DNA from: DATBFX01 sp036558305
GTDB lineage: Bacteria > Chloroflexota > Chloroflexia > Thermomicrobiales > UBA6265
DNA length: 12,590 bases
Direction: 5' to 3'
Assembly: GCA_036558305.1 (NCBI GenBank)
Contig: DATBFX010000295.1
Coordinates: 1-12,590 of the forward strand
Positions 1-4,888 of this stretch are shown piece by piece; position 1 is the stretch's first letter, and each line of letters opens with the position of its first letter. The notes beneath the pieces are model-generated. The model did not search any database. It had not been told where the DNA came from and saw only the letters and a program-made list of their open reading frames with translations. Position numbers and translations under genes: made by a program.

Positions 1-200
1 TCGGCGAAGTCGCGGGCGACCATCTCGGCGGTGCAAGAAGCGAGCCGAGTCTTGCCAACGCCACCAGGCCCGATGAGGGTCAGCAACCTCACGTCGGCAT
101 TGGACAGCAACGCGCCAATCGCGTCCAACTCGCGCGTTCGGCCGACCAACGGCGTCATCGAGTGCGGTAGGTTCGAGGAACCGGCGTTGCTCACCGGCAT
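1..200 (-). CDS. LuxR-type/SARP-like P-loop ATPase regulator, N-terminal fragment (3' end outside window)
   Basis: Only the first 66 codons are inside the window. The reverse-strand translation begins MPVSNAGSS, then LPHSMTPLVGRTRELDAIGA (residues 11-30), and has a Walker A motif GPGGVGKT at residues 44-51 followed by RLA. This is the usual start of large NB-ARC/AAA-like ATPases of the 'predicted ATPase' or LuxR-family type, which are heavily duplicated in Chloroflexota and carry a C-terminal helix-turn-helix or adenylate-cyclase partner domain. The partner domain is not visible here, so the output function is unknown. ATG at 200 is chosen because GGAAGGG lies just upstream and an in-frame stop (TAG at 224-222) precludes a long extension. 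It is probably a cytoplasmic transcriptional regulator. The family call is firm; the specific role is open. Confidence 0.8.
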   Translation of the reverse strand, partial: MPVSNAGSSNLPHSMTPLVGRTRELDAIGALLSNADVRLLTLIGPGGVGKTRLASCTAEMVARDFA

Positions 201-277
201 CGCCCTTCCACGGGACGCCGCCTACACCCGACGGAATCGACCGGGCCTAGGCATGCTCTGCATGTCGTATACCCTCC

Positions 278-306
278 ATTTTATGTTGCCCGCGACTTCG
301 ACGCAA
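278..306 (-). promoter_or_regulatory. sigma70-like promoter for the LuxR-type ATPase
   Basis: Read on the minus strand, TTGCGT (306-301) and TAAAAT (283-278) are separated by exactly 17 bases. This predicts a start near 271 and a leader of about 70 bases before the ATG at 200. The AT-rich -10 stands out in a GC-rich background. A short inverted repeat, CATGC-TCT-GCATG (252-264), sits just downstream and could be an operator. Prediction by eye only. Confidence 0.45.
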
Positions 307-395
307 CCGGTCATACCAATGACGGTACACATGGGCTAGCCCAAACGCACTTCCGCGACCGACCGCTCGACCGGTGCCTTGCCTGGGGTGAACGC

Positions 396-429
396 CAAGC
401 GGCCGGTGCATTGCCGCACCGGCCGCTTG
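396..429 (-). terminator. Perfect 14-bp stem-loop after the Tat-protein gene
   Basis: CAAGCGGCCGGTGC (396-409) is followed by a 6-base loop ATTGCC and its exact reverse complement (416-429). It lies 69 bases beyond the stop codon of the minus-strand Tat-protein gene and upstream of the LuxR-type promoter. It is therefore placed as a terminator or 3'-end stabiliser between two genes read in the same direction. There is no U-tract on either strand, so intrinsic termination is not certain. The rest of 201-497 shows no gene. Confidence 0.5.
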
Positions 430-497
430 ATCCGCCGCTCAGTCCGATGATCGTTGTTCGGTGCTTTCCAGCGGCCCGATACGCTTCGGGCCGCGCC

Positions 498-1064
498 CTA
501 CGGGCAGGGGCGGCCCGCGCATCCTCCACCCTGGTCCAACCCCGCCATCAGCAAAGTCCCGCCTTCGAATGCATCGCATTCGATTCGGTATGTCGCATCG
601 ACGACCAACGCCGCGTCGCCCGCGTAGAGTTTGATCGTCGTCCCCGCCGGGATGTCGTGGTTGTCGCCGTTGTGGCTGTGGACGGTCGTCGTCCCGGTGG
701 ATGCCTCGGTGTGGGTGAGGTCAAGGTAGCCATCCTCGGCCACACTGGCGACGTAGTATAACGTGGCCCCAACGCGCATGTTCTCGGGGATCGGCTGGTC
801 GCTTGCGATGAAGCGGCGCGCCAGGTAGAGCACGGTCCCGCCCTCGAACGACGGCACCGTTGGCAACCGAAACTCGCGCGTGAACATCCGCGGCGCTTCG
901 TCCTCCTCCGCCCCCGCCGTTCGCGGCGCGGCTGCCAGAACCAGCGCCCCGAGCGCCGGCATCGCCGCGCCCAGCGTGGCGGCCCTTTCCACGAAACGTC
1001 GGCGCGACACCGCGCCCCGCGACTCGTCGCGAACCACTCGATCGGGAGATTCCAAGGCGTCCAC
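498..1064 (-). CDS. Tat-exported protein of unknown function (188 aa)
   Basis: The start is GTG at 1064, with GGGAG eight bases upstream. The N-terminus carries a twin-arginine signal: S-R-R-R-F-V at residues 20-25, a hydrophobic Ala/Leu stretch at about 28-48, and a likely cleavage site after A-G-A near residue 52. The mature part (about 136 residues) is predicted to be mostly beta strand. It contains two similar glycine turns, FEGGTVLYLA (73-82) and FEGGTLLMAG (166-175), a Thr/His-rich segment (about 117-136), and three cysteines at 163, 182 and 187. The two FEGGT-L motifs suggest a repeated or barrel-like (cupin-like) fold, but no family is recognised. Tat export implies the protein is folded or loaded with a cofactor before translocation. 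It is likely extracytoplasmic, with its own promoter near 1132-1160. Confidence 0.75.
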   Translation of the reverse strand: MDALESPDRVVRDESRGAVSRRRFVERAATLGAAMPALGALVLAAAPRTAGAEEDEAPRMFTREFRLPTVPSFEGGTVLYLARRFIASDQPIPENMRVGATLYYVASVAEDGYLDLTHTEASTGTTTVHSHNGDNHDIPAGTTIKLYAGDAALVVDATYRIECDAFEGGTLLMAGLDQGGGCAGRPCP

Positions 1065-1104
1065 GATCCATGCTCCCTTCGTGGTGCAATCGGCCGGTCT
1101 GTAC

Positions 1105-1160
1105 TTGTCTGAGCGGACTGAGGGTGCACTGATCCTATCTCAGACAAATCGACCCGTCAG
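1105..1160 (-). promoter_or_regulatory. Promoter with overlapping inverted repeat upstream of the Tat-protein gene
   Basis: On the minus strand, CTGACG (1160-1155) and TAGGAT (1137-1132) are spaced 17 bases apart, about 65-70 bases before the GTG start at 1064. A perfect 9-bp inverted repeat, TTGTCTGAG (1105-1113) and CTCAGACAA (1139-1147), brackets the -10 and predicted start point. That position suits a repressor operator, although the 25-base separation could instead reflect an RNA or DNA hairpin. Confidence 0.4.
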
Positions 1161-1201
1161 TGGGAAATCTTGGCTAGGACATCACCCCACTTCCCTCGGA
1201 T

Positions 1202-1320
1202 CGTCTTCGTCTGCGTCTGCGTCTACCGTCATCCGACCGCCCACCGGTCCCCTCCCCTCGACTCCATGACCTTCGGGTCCTGCTCCCGCCCCCTCTCCCC
1301 ACCGTATCCTCTCCCCACCG
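1202..1320. repeat. Short direct repeats in the gene-free stretch before the DUF4388 gene
   Basis: Four CGTCTN hexamers run in tandem at 1202-1225. A 13-base direct repeat, CCTCTCCCCACCG, occurs at 1292-1304 and again at 1308-1320 (16-base period). The surrounding 1165-1368 segment is strongly pyrimidine-rich on the plus strand and holds no convincing gene or promoter. Confidence 0.5.
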
Positions 1321-1368
1321 GCGCCCACCCACGGCCCGGCCCCAACCGCACCACCAAACCCGCAACCC

Positions 1369-1396
1369 GAAGCTCGAAGCTCGAAGCTCGAAGCTC
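1369..1396 (+). repeat. Four tandem GAAGCTC heptamers
   Basis: Four perfect copies of the 7-base unit GAAGCTC occur head to tail, followed by a degenerate fifth unit (GTTACTC, 1397-1403). The array ends 15 bases before the GGAGGT ribosome site (1411-1416) of the DUF4388 gene. Its unit length of 7 matches the CTGACGC-type arrays at 3568 and 9901, although the sequence differs. Copy-number change here would alter the leader of the downstream gene, not its reading frame. Confidence 0.75.
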
Positions 1397-1422
1397 GTTA
1401 CTCGTCACATCGGAGGTTCATC

Positions 1423-2229
1423 ATGGCCGTCATGGGCGACCTGGGCGATTTCGGCGTCATCGGCATCCTCCACCTCCTCGCCACCCGCCGCGCCACCGGC
1501 CGCCTCCGCCTCGGCGCCGAGGGCGAAGAACTCAACCTCTTCCTCACCGACGGCCAACTCACCTTGCTGACCTCCTCCTTCCTGCCGCCCCGCCTCGGTC
1601 GCGTCCTCCACCAGCGCGGTCTCCTCTCGACGAGCCACCTCCACGAAGCCCTCCGCCTCCAGGCCACCGAGGGCCACGCACGCTCCCTCGGCGAAGTCGC
1701 CGTCGCCGCGGGTTGGCTCACCCCCGCCGAGGTCGCCGCCGCCGTCCACGAGCAATTCGTCGCCGCCCTCGCCCGCATCATGACCAGCCGCCACGGCAGC
1801 TTCGCCTGGGACCCCGGCGTCGCCGCCCCCGCCCGCGGCGTCCCCCTCCCCCTCGAACCCGAGCGCGTGCTGCGCGACGCCACCCGCTGGCTGGCCGAGG
1901 TCGCCAAACTCCGCGCCGACCTCCCCGCCCCCTACACCCCCCTCGCTCCCCACGCCCAACTCGACGTCACCGTCGTCCCCCACAACGAGATCGAGACCCG
2001 CATCGTCGCCGCCCTCAAAAACGGCGCCGTCTCCTGGCGCGACCTCTCCGACGTCCTCCCCCTCGACGCCAAAACCCTCCTCGGCACCGTCGTCGCCATG
2101 CTCCGCCGCGGGCTCCTCGTCGCCGCCGGTACCGGTTGGGACGGCGAGGAAACCGCCCCCGGCGGCGATCCCCCGGACGAAACCGACCTCGCCCGCCTCC
2201 TCGGCCTCGAAGCCGCCGCCTCGGATTGA
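1423..2229 (+). CDS. DUF4388 domain-containing protein (PatA-like N-terminal domain)
   Basis: The N-terminus (about residues 5-60: GDLGDFGVIGILHLLATRR, then TGRLRL and LFLTDGQL) matches the DUF4388 pattern. That domain is found in bacterial signalling and gliding/twitching-motility regulators, in which an 'FG-ii-LLq-l...TGrL.l' strand-helix unit is followed by 'i.f.dG.l'. Residues 60-130 are helical (VLHQRGLLSTSHLHEAL, LGEVAVAAGWLTPAEVAAAV), resembling the tandem helical segments that often follow in these proteins. The C-terminal about 80 residues include a possible winged-helix-like segment (IVAALKNGAVSWRDLSDVL). There is no signal peptide or membrane segment, so it is a cytoplasmic, probably regulatory or adaptor protein. 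ATG at 1423 is preceded by GGAGGT seven bases away. Codons end overwhelmingly in C: bases 1921-1980 contain 38 C and 7 G. Confidence 0.8.
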   Translation: MAVMGDLGDFGVIGILHLLATRRATGRLRLGAEGEELNLFLTDGQLTLLTSSFLPPRLGRVLHQRGLLSTSHLHEALRLQATEGHARSLGEVAVAAGWLTPAEVAAAVHEQFVAALARIMTSRHGSFAWDPGVAAPARGVPLPLEPERVLRDATRWLAEVAKLRADLPAPYTPLAPHAQLDVTVVPHNEIETRIVAALKNGAVSWRDLSDVLPLDAKTLLGTVVAMLRRGLLVAAGTGWDGEETAPGGDPPDETDLARLLGLEAAASD

Positions 2230-2301
2230 TCGGATCAACGTTGAAGAGCGCCTCGTACGATGGTCACTCGCCGCGTGCCATCGACCTGCCGCTGCCACTA
2301 C

Positions 2302-2330
2302 TTGACTTGTGCACCCGCGGCGACTAGCTT
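2302..2330 (+). promoter_or_regulatory. sigma70-like promoter for the toxin-antitoxin pair
   Basis: TTGACT (2302-2307) and TAGCTT (2325-2330) have a 17-base spacer. The predicted start near 2337 leaves a leader of about 20 bases before the antitoxin ATG at 2358. The -35 is near-consensus and the -10 is weak, which fits an autoregulated promoter. No clear palindromic operator was seen. Confidence 0.45.
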
Positions 2331-2357
2331 GCGGGGTAAGAAAGCGAGACCAAGTCG

Positions 2358-2696
2358 ATGAGTGCACCCGAACCGAGCGAAACCGAACCGAAGACGTATC
2401 CCGCAACGGCGACCGCGCGCGAAGACATCGCGCTTCCCGAGGAACTGGGCCGTGCCTTGGACATCTCCACGCGCGATACCGCCGAAGTCCACGTTATAGG
2501 CAACCAGGTGATCCTCCAGCGATCCGCCGCGGAGCCGGCGTCCACGCCACGCGGACTGCTTCGCGATTACTTGTCCGATTGGGAAGACATCAACCGCTTC
2601 ATCGAGGAAGAACGCGGCGGGTGGGAGGATCGGGACCAACTCCTGGCGGAAGACCGCAAACTCCTCTGGGAGCGATTCGGCACCTCGACCGATTGA
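2358..2696 (+). CDS. AbrB/MazE-type antitoxin (VapB-like)
   Basis: This 112-residue acidic protein has a swapped-hairpin AbrB-like DNA-binding segment at about residues 20-55 (EDIALPEELGRALDISTRD, then AEVHVIGNQVILQR). It follows the family pattern of 'i.lP.elr..L.i..gd.vev...g..iil..'. The C-terminal half (about 65-110) is strongly acidic and Trp-rich (SDWEDINRFIEEERGGWEDRD), as expected for the part of an antitoxin that wraps and blocks a PIN toxin. In this family the antitoxin binds its own promoter and neutralises the toxin. The stop codon overlaps the toxin's proposed start. The long disordered N-terminus (about 20 residues) is a little unusual. The Shine-Dalgarno site is weak (AAGCGAG). 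Confidence 0.8.
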   Translation: MSAPEPSETEPKTYPATATAREDIALPEELGRALDISTRDTAEVHVIGNQVILQRSAAEPASTPRGLLRDYLSDWEDINRFIEEERGGWEDRDQLLAEDRKLLWERFGTSTD

Positions 2697-3136
2697 TCCA
2701 GGACGCGGTCGCGCGCCGACTCCCGATCTGCTTTGATAGTCCTGCCCTGATTCCCTACGTCTCTGGAAGGCAACCGTACGCCTCGCTCGTCGCGCCCGTG
2801 GTCGAGCATCCCGAGGTGACCATCGTCATCTCGACCGTCACCCTGGCGGAGATCCTCACACCGCCGGAGTCGCGTGCCGACCGCCGCGTGATCGAGGCCG
2901 TGCGACGTTTCATCCTCGCGCTTCCGGGCATGACCGTCGTCGGTTTCGACGAGGCGGTTGCGGTCGGGGTCGCCATCGTTCGCGCCGAAACCGGTCTCAA
3001 ACTCCCCGATGCGGCCGCAATCGCCACCGCTCGACTCACACGTTCTCTTGCCCTCCTCGGCAACGACCGCCGTTGGAAGAACAAACACCTCGGCGTCCCC
3101 TACCACCACCTGGACAACCTCCTGGCGCTGCCGTAG
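2693..3136 (+). CDS. PIN-domain ribonuclease toxin (VapC-like)
   Basis: Starting at TTG (2693), which overlaps the antitoxin stop in TTGA, the frame gives 147 residues, a normal VapC length. All four PIN acidic positions are present: D15 (CFDSPALIPYVSG), E53 (TLAEIL), D106 (LPDAAAIATA) and D125 (GNDRRW). These coordinate Mg/Mn for RNA cleavage in the family. The frame stays open upstream of 2693, but that part overlaps the antitoxin in another frame and looks like a shadow. No ATG precedes the first catalytic Asp, so the non-standard start rests on the 4-base overlap and the domain boundary. Translational coupling to the antitoxin would keep toxin output low. The RNA target cannot be predicted. 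Confidence 0.82.
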   Translation: MIQDAVARRLPICFDSPALIPYVSGRQPYASLVAPVVEHPEVTIVISTVTLAEILTPPESRADRRVIEAVRRFILALPGMTVVGFDEAVAVGVAIVRAETGLKLPDAAAIATARLTRSLALLGNDRRWKNKHLGVPYHHLDNLLALP

Positions 3137-3203
3137 CCGAAGGCCACGGCTCCGTTCGCCCGCCCATTCCTGCCCTGGGATTATTCCAGTCTCTCGCATG
3201 GTA

Positions 3204-3232
3204 TTGACGTTTAGGAACATACGATCTACAAC
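3204..3232 (+). promoter_or_regulatory. Orphan sigma70-like promoter with LexA-box-like operator
   Basis: TTGACG (3204-3209) and TACAAC (3227-3232) are spaced 17 bases apart. The spacer contains GAACATACGATC (3215-3226), one base from the GAAC-N4-GTTC core of the Gram-positive-type LexA (DinR) box, and it abuts the -10. No credible coding sequence follows on this strand before the convergent gene ending at 3626. The promoter therefore appears to drive a non-coding RNA. A near-identical arrangement is at 10297-10325 on the other strand. Confidence 0.5.
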
Positions 3233-3237
3233 GCGAG

Positions 3238-3349
3238 CAAGCGGATCCCCCCGGCATGGTGGAGGACCCGGACCCGGGCAGGCAGTGGGAACCCTCTGGG
3301 TGCTGCCCCGGCCAGGTCGCCCGGTTACCCCGACCCCGGCGAGCGCTTG
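3238..3349 (+). ncRNA. Candidate structured small RNA downstream of the orphan promoter
   Basis: The predicted transcription start (about 3238-3240) coincides with the 5' arm of a possible closing helix, CAAGCG (3238-3243), whose complement CGCTTG is at 3344-3349. Inside, GGGCAG (3276-3281) pairs with CTGCCC (3303-3308) around a small ACCC-TCT-GGGT hairpin (3291-3301). GGTCG (3315-3319) can pair with CGACC (3331-3335) as an alternative. Partial pairing of the flanks gives a rod-like shape of about 112 nt. It does not contain the conserved core of SRP RNA, RNase P RNA or tmRNA, and I do not recognise a riboswitch. GC-rich DNA forms stems easily, so this is a candidate only. Confidence 0.3.
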
Positions 3350-3459
3350 ATTGCCCAACCTCCCCCACCAATCACTCGTCGGCGAGCGCACGCGTTTCCC
3401 CAGGGACAGCGGTTTCCTCGCGAGACCGCCGTGTCGGCCGTCCACCCACCCCGTCGTCT

Positions 3460-3503
3460 CCCCCTCTCCCTTCCGAGGGAGAGGGGGCCGGGGGGTGAGG
3501 GCC
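3460..3503 (+). repeat. REP-like GC-rich hairpin repeat, copy A
   Basis: CCCCCTCTCCCT (3460-3471), loop TCCG, and AGGGAGAGGGGG (3476-3487) form a perfect 12-bp hairpin, followed by a CCGGGGGGTGAGGGCC tail. The same stem-plus-TGAGGG architecture recurs at 10006-10075 and 10571-10609. Base differences between copies in the stem are paired (C:G here, T:A in copy C), which indicates that the hairpin itself is conserved. It resembles repetitive extragenic palindromes; no RAYT transposase is in the window. Confidence 0.75.
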
Positions 3504-3567
3504 GGACGCGATGCCCCAGACACAGCGCCGCCACCAGCGGCACCGCCCCGGCCGTCCGCTCGTACCC

Positions 3568-3581
3568 CTGACGCCTGACGC
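3568..3581 (+). repeat. Two tandem CTGACGC heptamers
   Basis: Two perfect CTGACGC units followed by a partial unit lie 80 bases downstream of hairpin copy A. The same heptamer, as its reverse complement GCGTCAG/GCGTTAG, forms the array at 9901-9928. The array lies near the convergent end of the enolase-superfamily gene. Confidence 0.6.
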
Positions 3582-3590
3582 CTCTCTTTT

Positions 3591-3608
3591 CCCCCCAGAA
3601 TTGGGGGG
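3591..3608. terminator. C6/G6 hairpin just past the 3' end of the enolase-superfamily gene
   Basis: CCCCCCA (3591-3597), loop GAAT, and TGGGGGG (3602-3608) form a 7-bp hairpin, followed on the plus strand by a further G6 tract at 3612-3617. It begins 17 bases past the stop codon of the minus-strand gene. Four T residues lie on the plus-strand left side, so there is no U-tract in the minus-strand transcript. It could stop transcription from either side but is equally a dispersed repeat. Confidence 0.4.
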
Positions 3609-3625
3609 CCAGGGGGGCCGAACCG

Positions 3626-4795
3626 TCACCCCACCCGATACCGCCCCACCACCTCCTCATCGACTTCGACGCCCATCCCCGGCCCGTCCGGCACCGCGAT
3701 GTATCCGTCGACCATCTCCAACCGCCTCGTGCAGAGGTTGTTCAACAGCGACGCGCTCGAGACGTTGTATTCGAGGTAAAGCGAATTCATCAGGTACGCA
3801 TTCAGGTGCAACGACGCCGCCTTGAGGAGATCCGTCAACCAGGCGTGCGGCGCGCAATCGATCTGCCGCCGCGTCGCCAGATCCGCGACCTGCCGCCCCA
3901 CCGTGATCCCGCCGCACCGCGACAGATCCGGTTGCAACACGTCCACCCCGCCTTCGACCGCCAACCGCTCGAACTCCGCGTACCCCGCCGCCTGCTCCCC
4001 CGCCGCGATCCGCAGTGTCGTCCGACTCTCCGCCAGCGCCCGATACCCCTCGACGTTCTCGGGATGAATCATGTCCTCCAACCAGAACACGTCGAGTTCC
4101 TCCAACTTCCGGATCAACCTGATCCAATCCCGCACCGACCGCGCCTTGTACGGATTCGCGTAGTCCGTCCCGTACCACCCGCCATCGACCATCAGCTCCA
4201 CACCCGATCCGGCCTCCGCCCGCGCCGCCGCCACCAACGCCACGTCCAGATCGAGGTCGTACCCGAAGACACCCCAGCCGAACTTGATCGCCCGGAACCC
4301 GCGCTCCAGATACTCCGCCACCGCCGCCTTCATCGCGTCCGGCGTCGGCCGGAACAGCGTCGAGGCATACCCCTTCACCCGTTCCCGGTACTTCGCCCCC
4401 AGCAGCTTGCAGACCGGTTGCCCCGTCGCCTTCCCCGCGATGTCCCAGAGCGCGATGTCGGCCCCGGAGAGCATCTGCATCCCCGCCCCCTGCCGCCCAT
4501 AGTACGCCAGGTACCGGTACGCCTTCTGCCACAACCGCTCCCGCTCCAACGGGTCCTCGCCGACCAACGCCGCCCGCAACGACTCGAACCCGACCGACCC
4601 TCCCGACGGCACCTCGACGATCGCCTTCCCGACGTGCGGCTGCGTCTCGATGTCCGACCACCCCACGATCCCCTCGTCCGTGCTGATCTTAATCAGCGAG
4701 ACGAAACGCACTCCGTGGGCCTCCCCGGCCTCCGCCGGATTCGAATAGTTCTTCCCCGTGTCGAGCACGATCGCCTCGACGTCGGTGATGATCAC
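3626..4795 (-). CDS. Mandelate racemase/muconate lactonizing enzyme family protein (enolase superfamily)
   Basis: This 389-residue protein starts at GTG 4795, with GGGAGGA seven bases upstream; an upstream ATG at 4846 would add 17 residues before the natural family start (IITDVEAIVLDTG). It has the N-terminal capping domain (1-130) and a barrel with Mg ligands D204 (LMVDGGW), E240 (FWLED) and E267 (AAGEQ). It also has the mandelate-racemase-subgroup Asp-His dyad D290 (LQPDLSRCGG) and H317 (APHAW). The strand-2 lysine is K171 in AIKFGW, where the second lysine of a KxK motif is replaced by glycine. Family members abstract a proton next to a carboxylate and mostly dehydrate or racemise sugar acids. 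The substrate is not predictable here. It is cytoplasmic, with no signal peptide, and is divergent from the aminotransferase, with which it may share regulation. Confidence 0.88.
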   Translation of the reverse strand: MIITDVEAIVLDTGKNYSNPAEAGEAHGVRFVSLIKISTDEGIVGWSDIETQPHVGKAIVEVPSGGSVGFESLRAALVGEDPLERERLWQKAYRYLAYYGRQGAGMQMLSGADIALWDIAGKATGQPVCKLLGAKYRERVKGYASTLFRPTPDAMKAAVAEYLERGFRAIKFGWGVFGYDLDLDVALVAAARAEAGSGVELMVDGGWYGTDYANPYKARSVRDWIRLIRKLEELDVFWLEDMIHPENVEGYRALAESRTTLRIAAGEQAAGYAEFERLAVEGGVDVLQPDLSRCGGITVGRQVADLATRRQIDCAPHAWLTDLLKAASLHLNAYLMNSLYLEYNVSSASLLNNLCTRRLEMVDGYIAVPDGPGMGVEVDEEVVGRYRVG

Positions 4796-4888
4796 GGCTG
4801 GTCCTCCCTCGCCACTCCATCGTTCGGCCAAGGCGGTATGATCCACACCTCAAGTCGCTCGGCAAGAGACCTCGGAAGGGGACCATCT
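4796..4888. promoter_or_regulatory. Divergent intergenic control region
   Basis: This 93-base gap separates the divergent enolase-superfamily and aminotransferase genes. It contains both ribosome sites: TCCTCCC at 4802-4808 (minus-strand GGGAGGA) and GGAAGGGG at 4875-4882. A -10-like TATGAT is at 4837-4842 on the plus strand, without a convincing -35. Regulation in common is plausible, but no clear operator palindrome was found. Confidence 0.4.

Noticed and set aside
166..185. tRNA T-arm-like GGTTCGAGGAACC
   Set aside because: No acceptor, anticodon or D-arm around it; it lies within the coding N-terminus of the LuxR-type ATPase.
1369..1396. CRISPR-like array
   Set aside because: Units are 7 bases in direct tandem with no spacers and no cas genes nearby.
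1170..2327. A 385-codon plus-strand frame overlapping the DUF4388 gene
   Set aside because: Arg/Pro-rich translation in a shifted frame of a real gene; no family resemblance.
3238..3349. SRP (4.5S) RNA or 6S RNA
   Set aside because: The conserved SRP core (GGTCAGG...GGAAG...AGCAGCC) is absent, and there is no defined 6S-type central bubble.
3256..3498. An 80-codon frame downstream of the first orphan promoter
   Set aside because: It runs into the repeat hairpin and encodes low-complexity Pro/Ser/Arg sequence. The GTGGAGG near it overlaps its own start, so it has no usable ribosome site.
3806..4888. Upstream in-frame extension of the aminotransferase to 817 codons
   Set aside because: It covers the divergent enolase-superfamily gene on the other strand, and its translation is Arg/Pro-rich. 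The ATG at 4889 has a good ribosome site and the family N-terminus.
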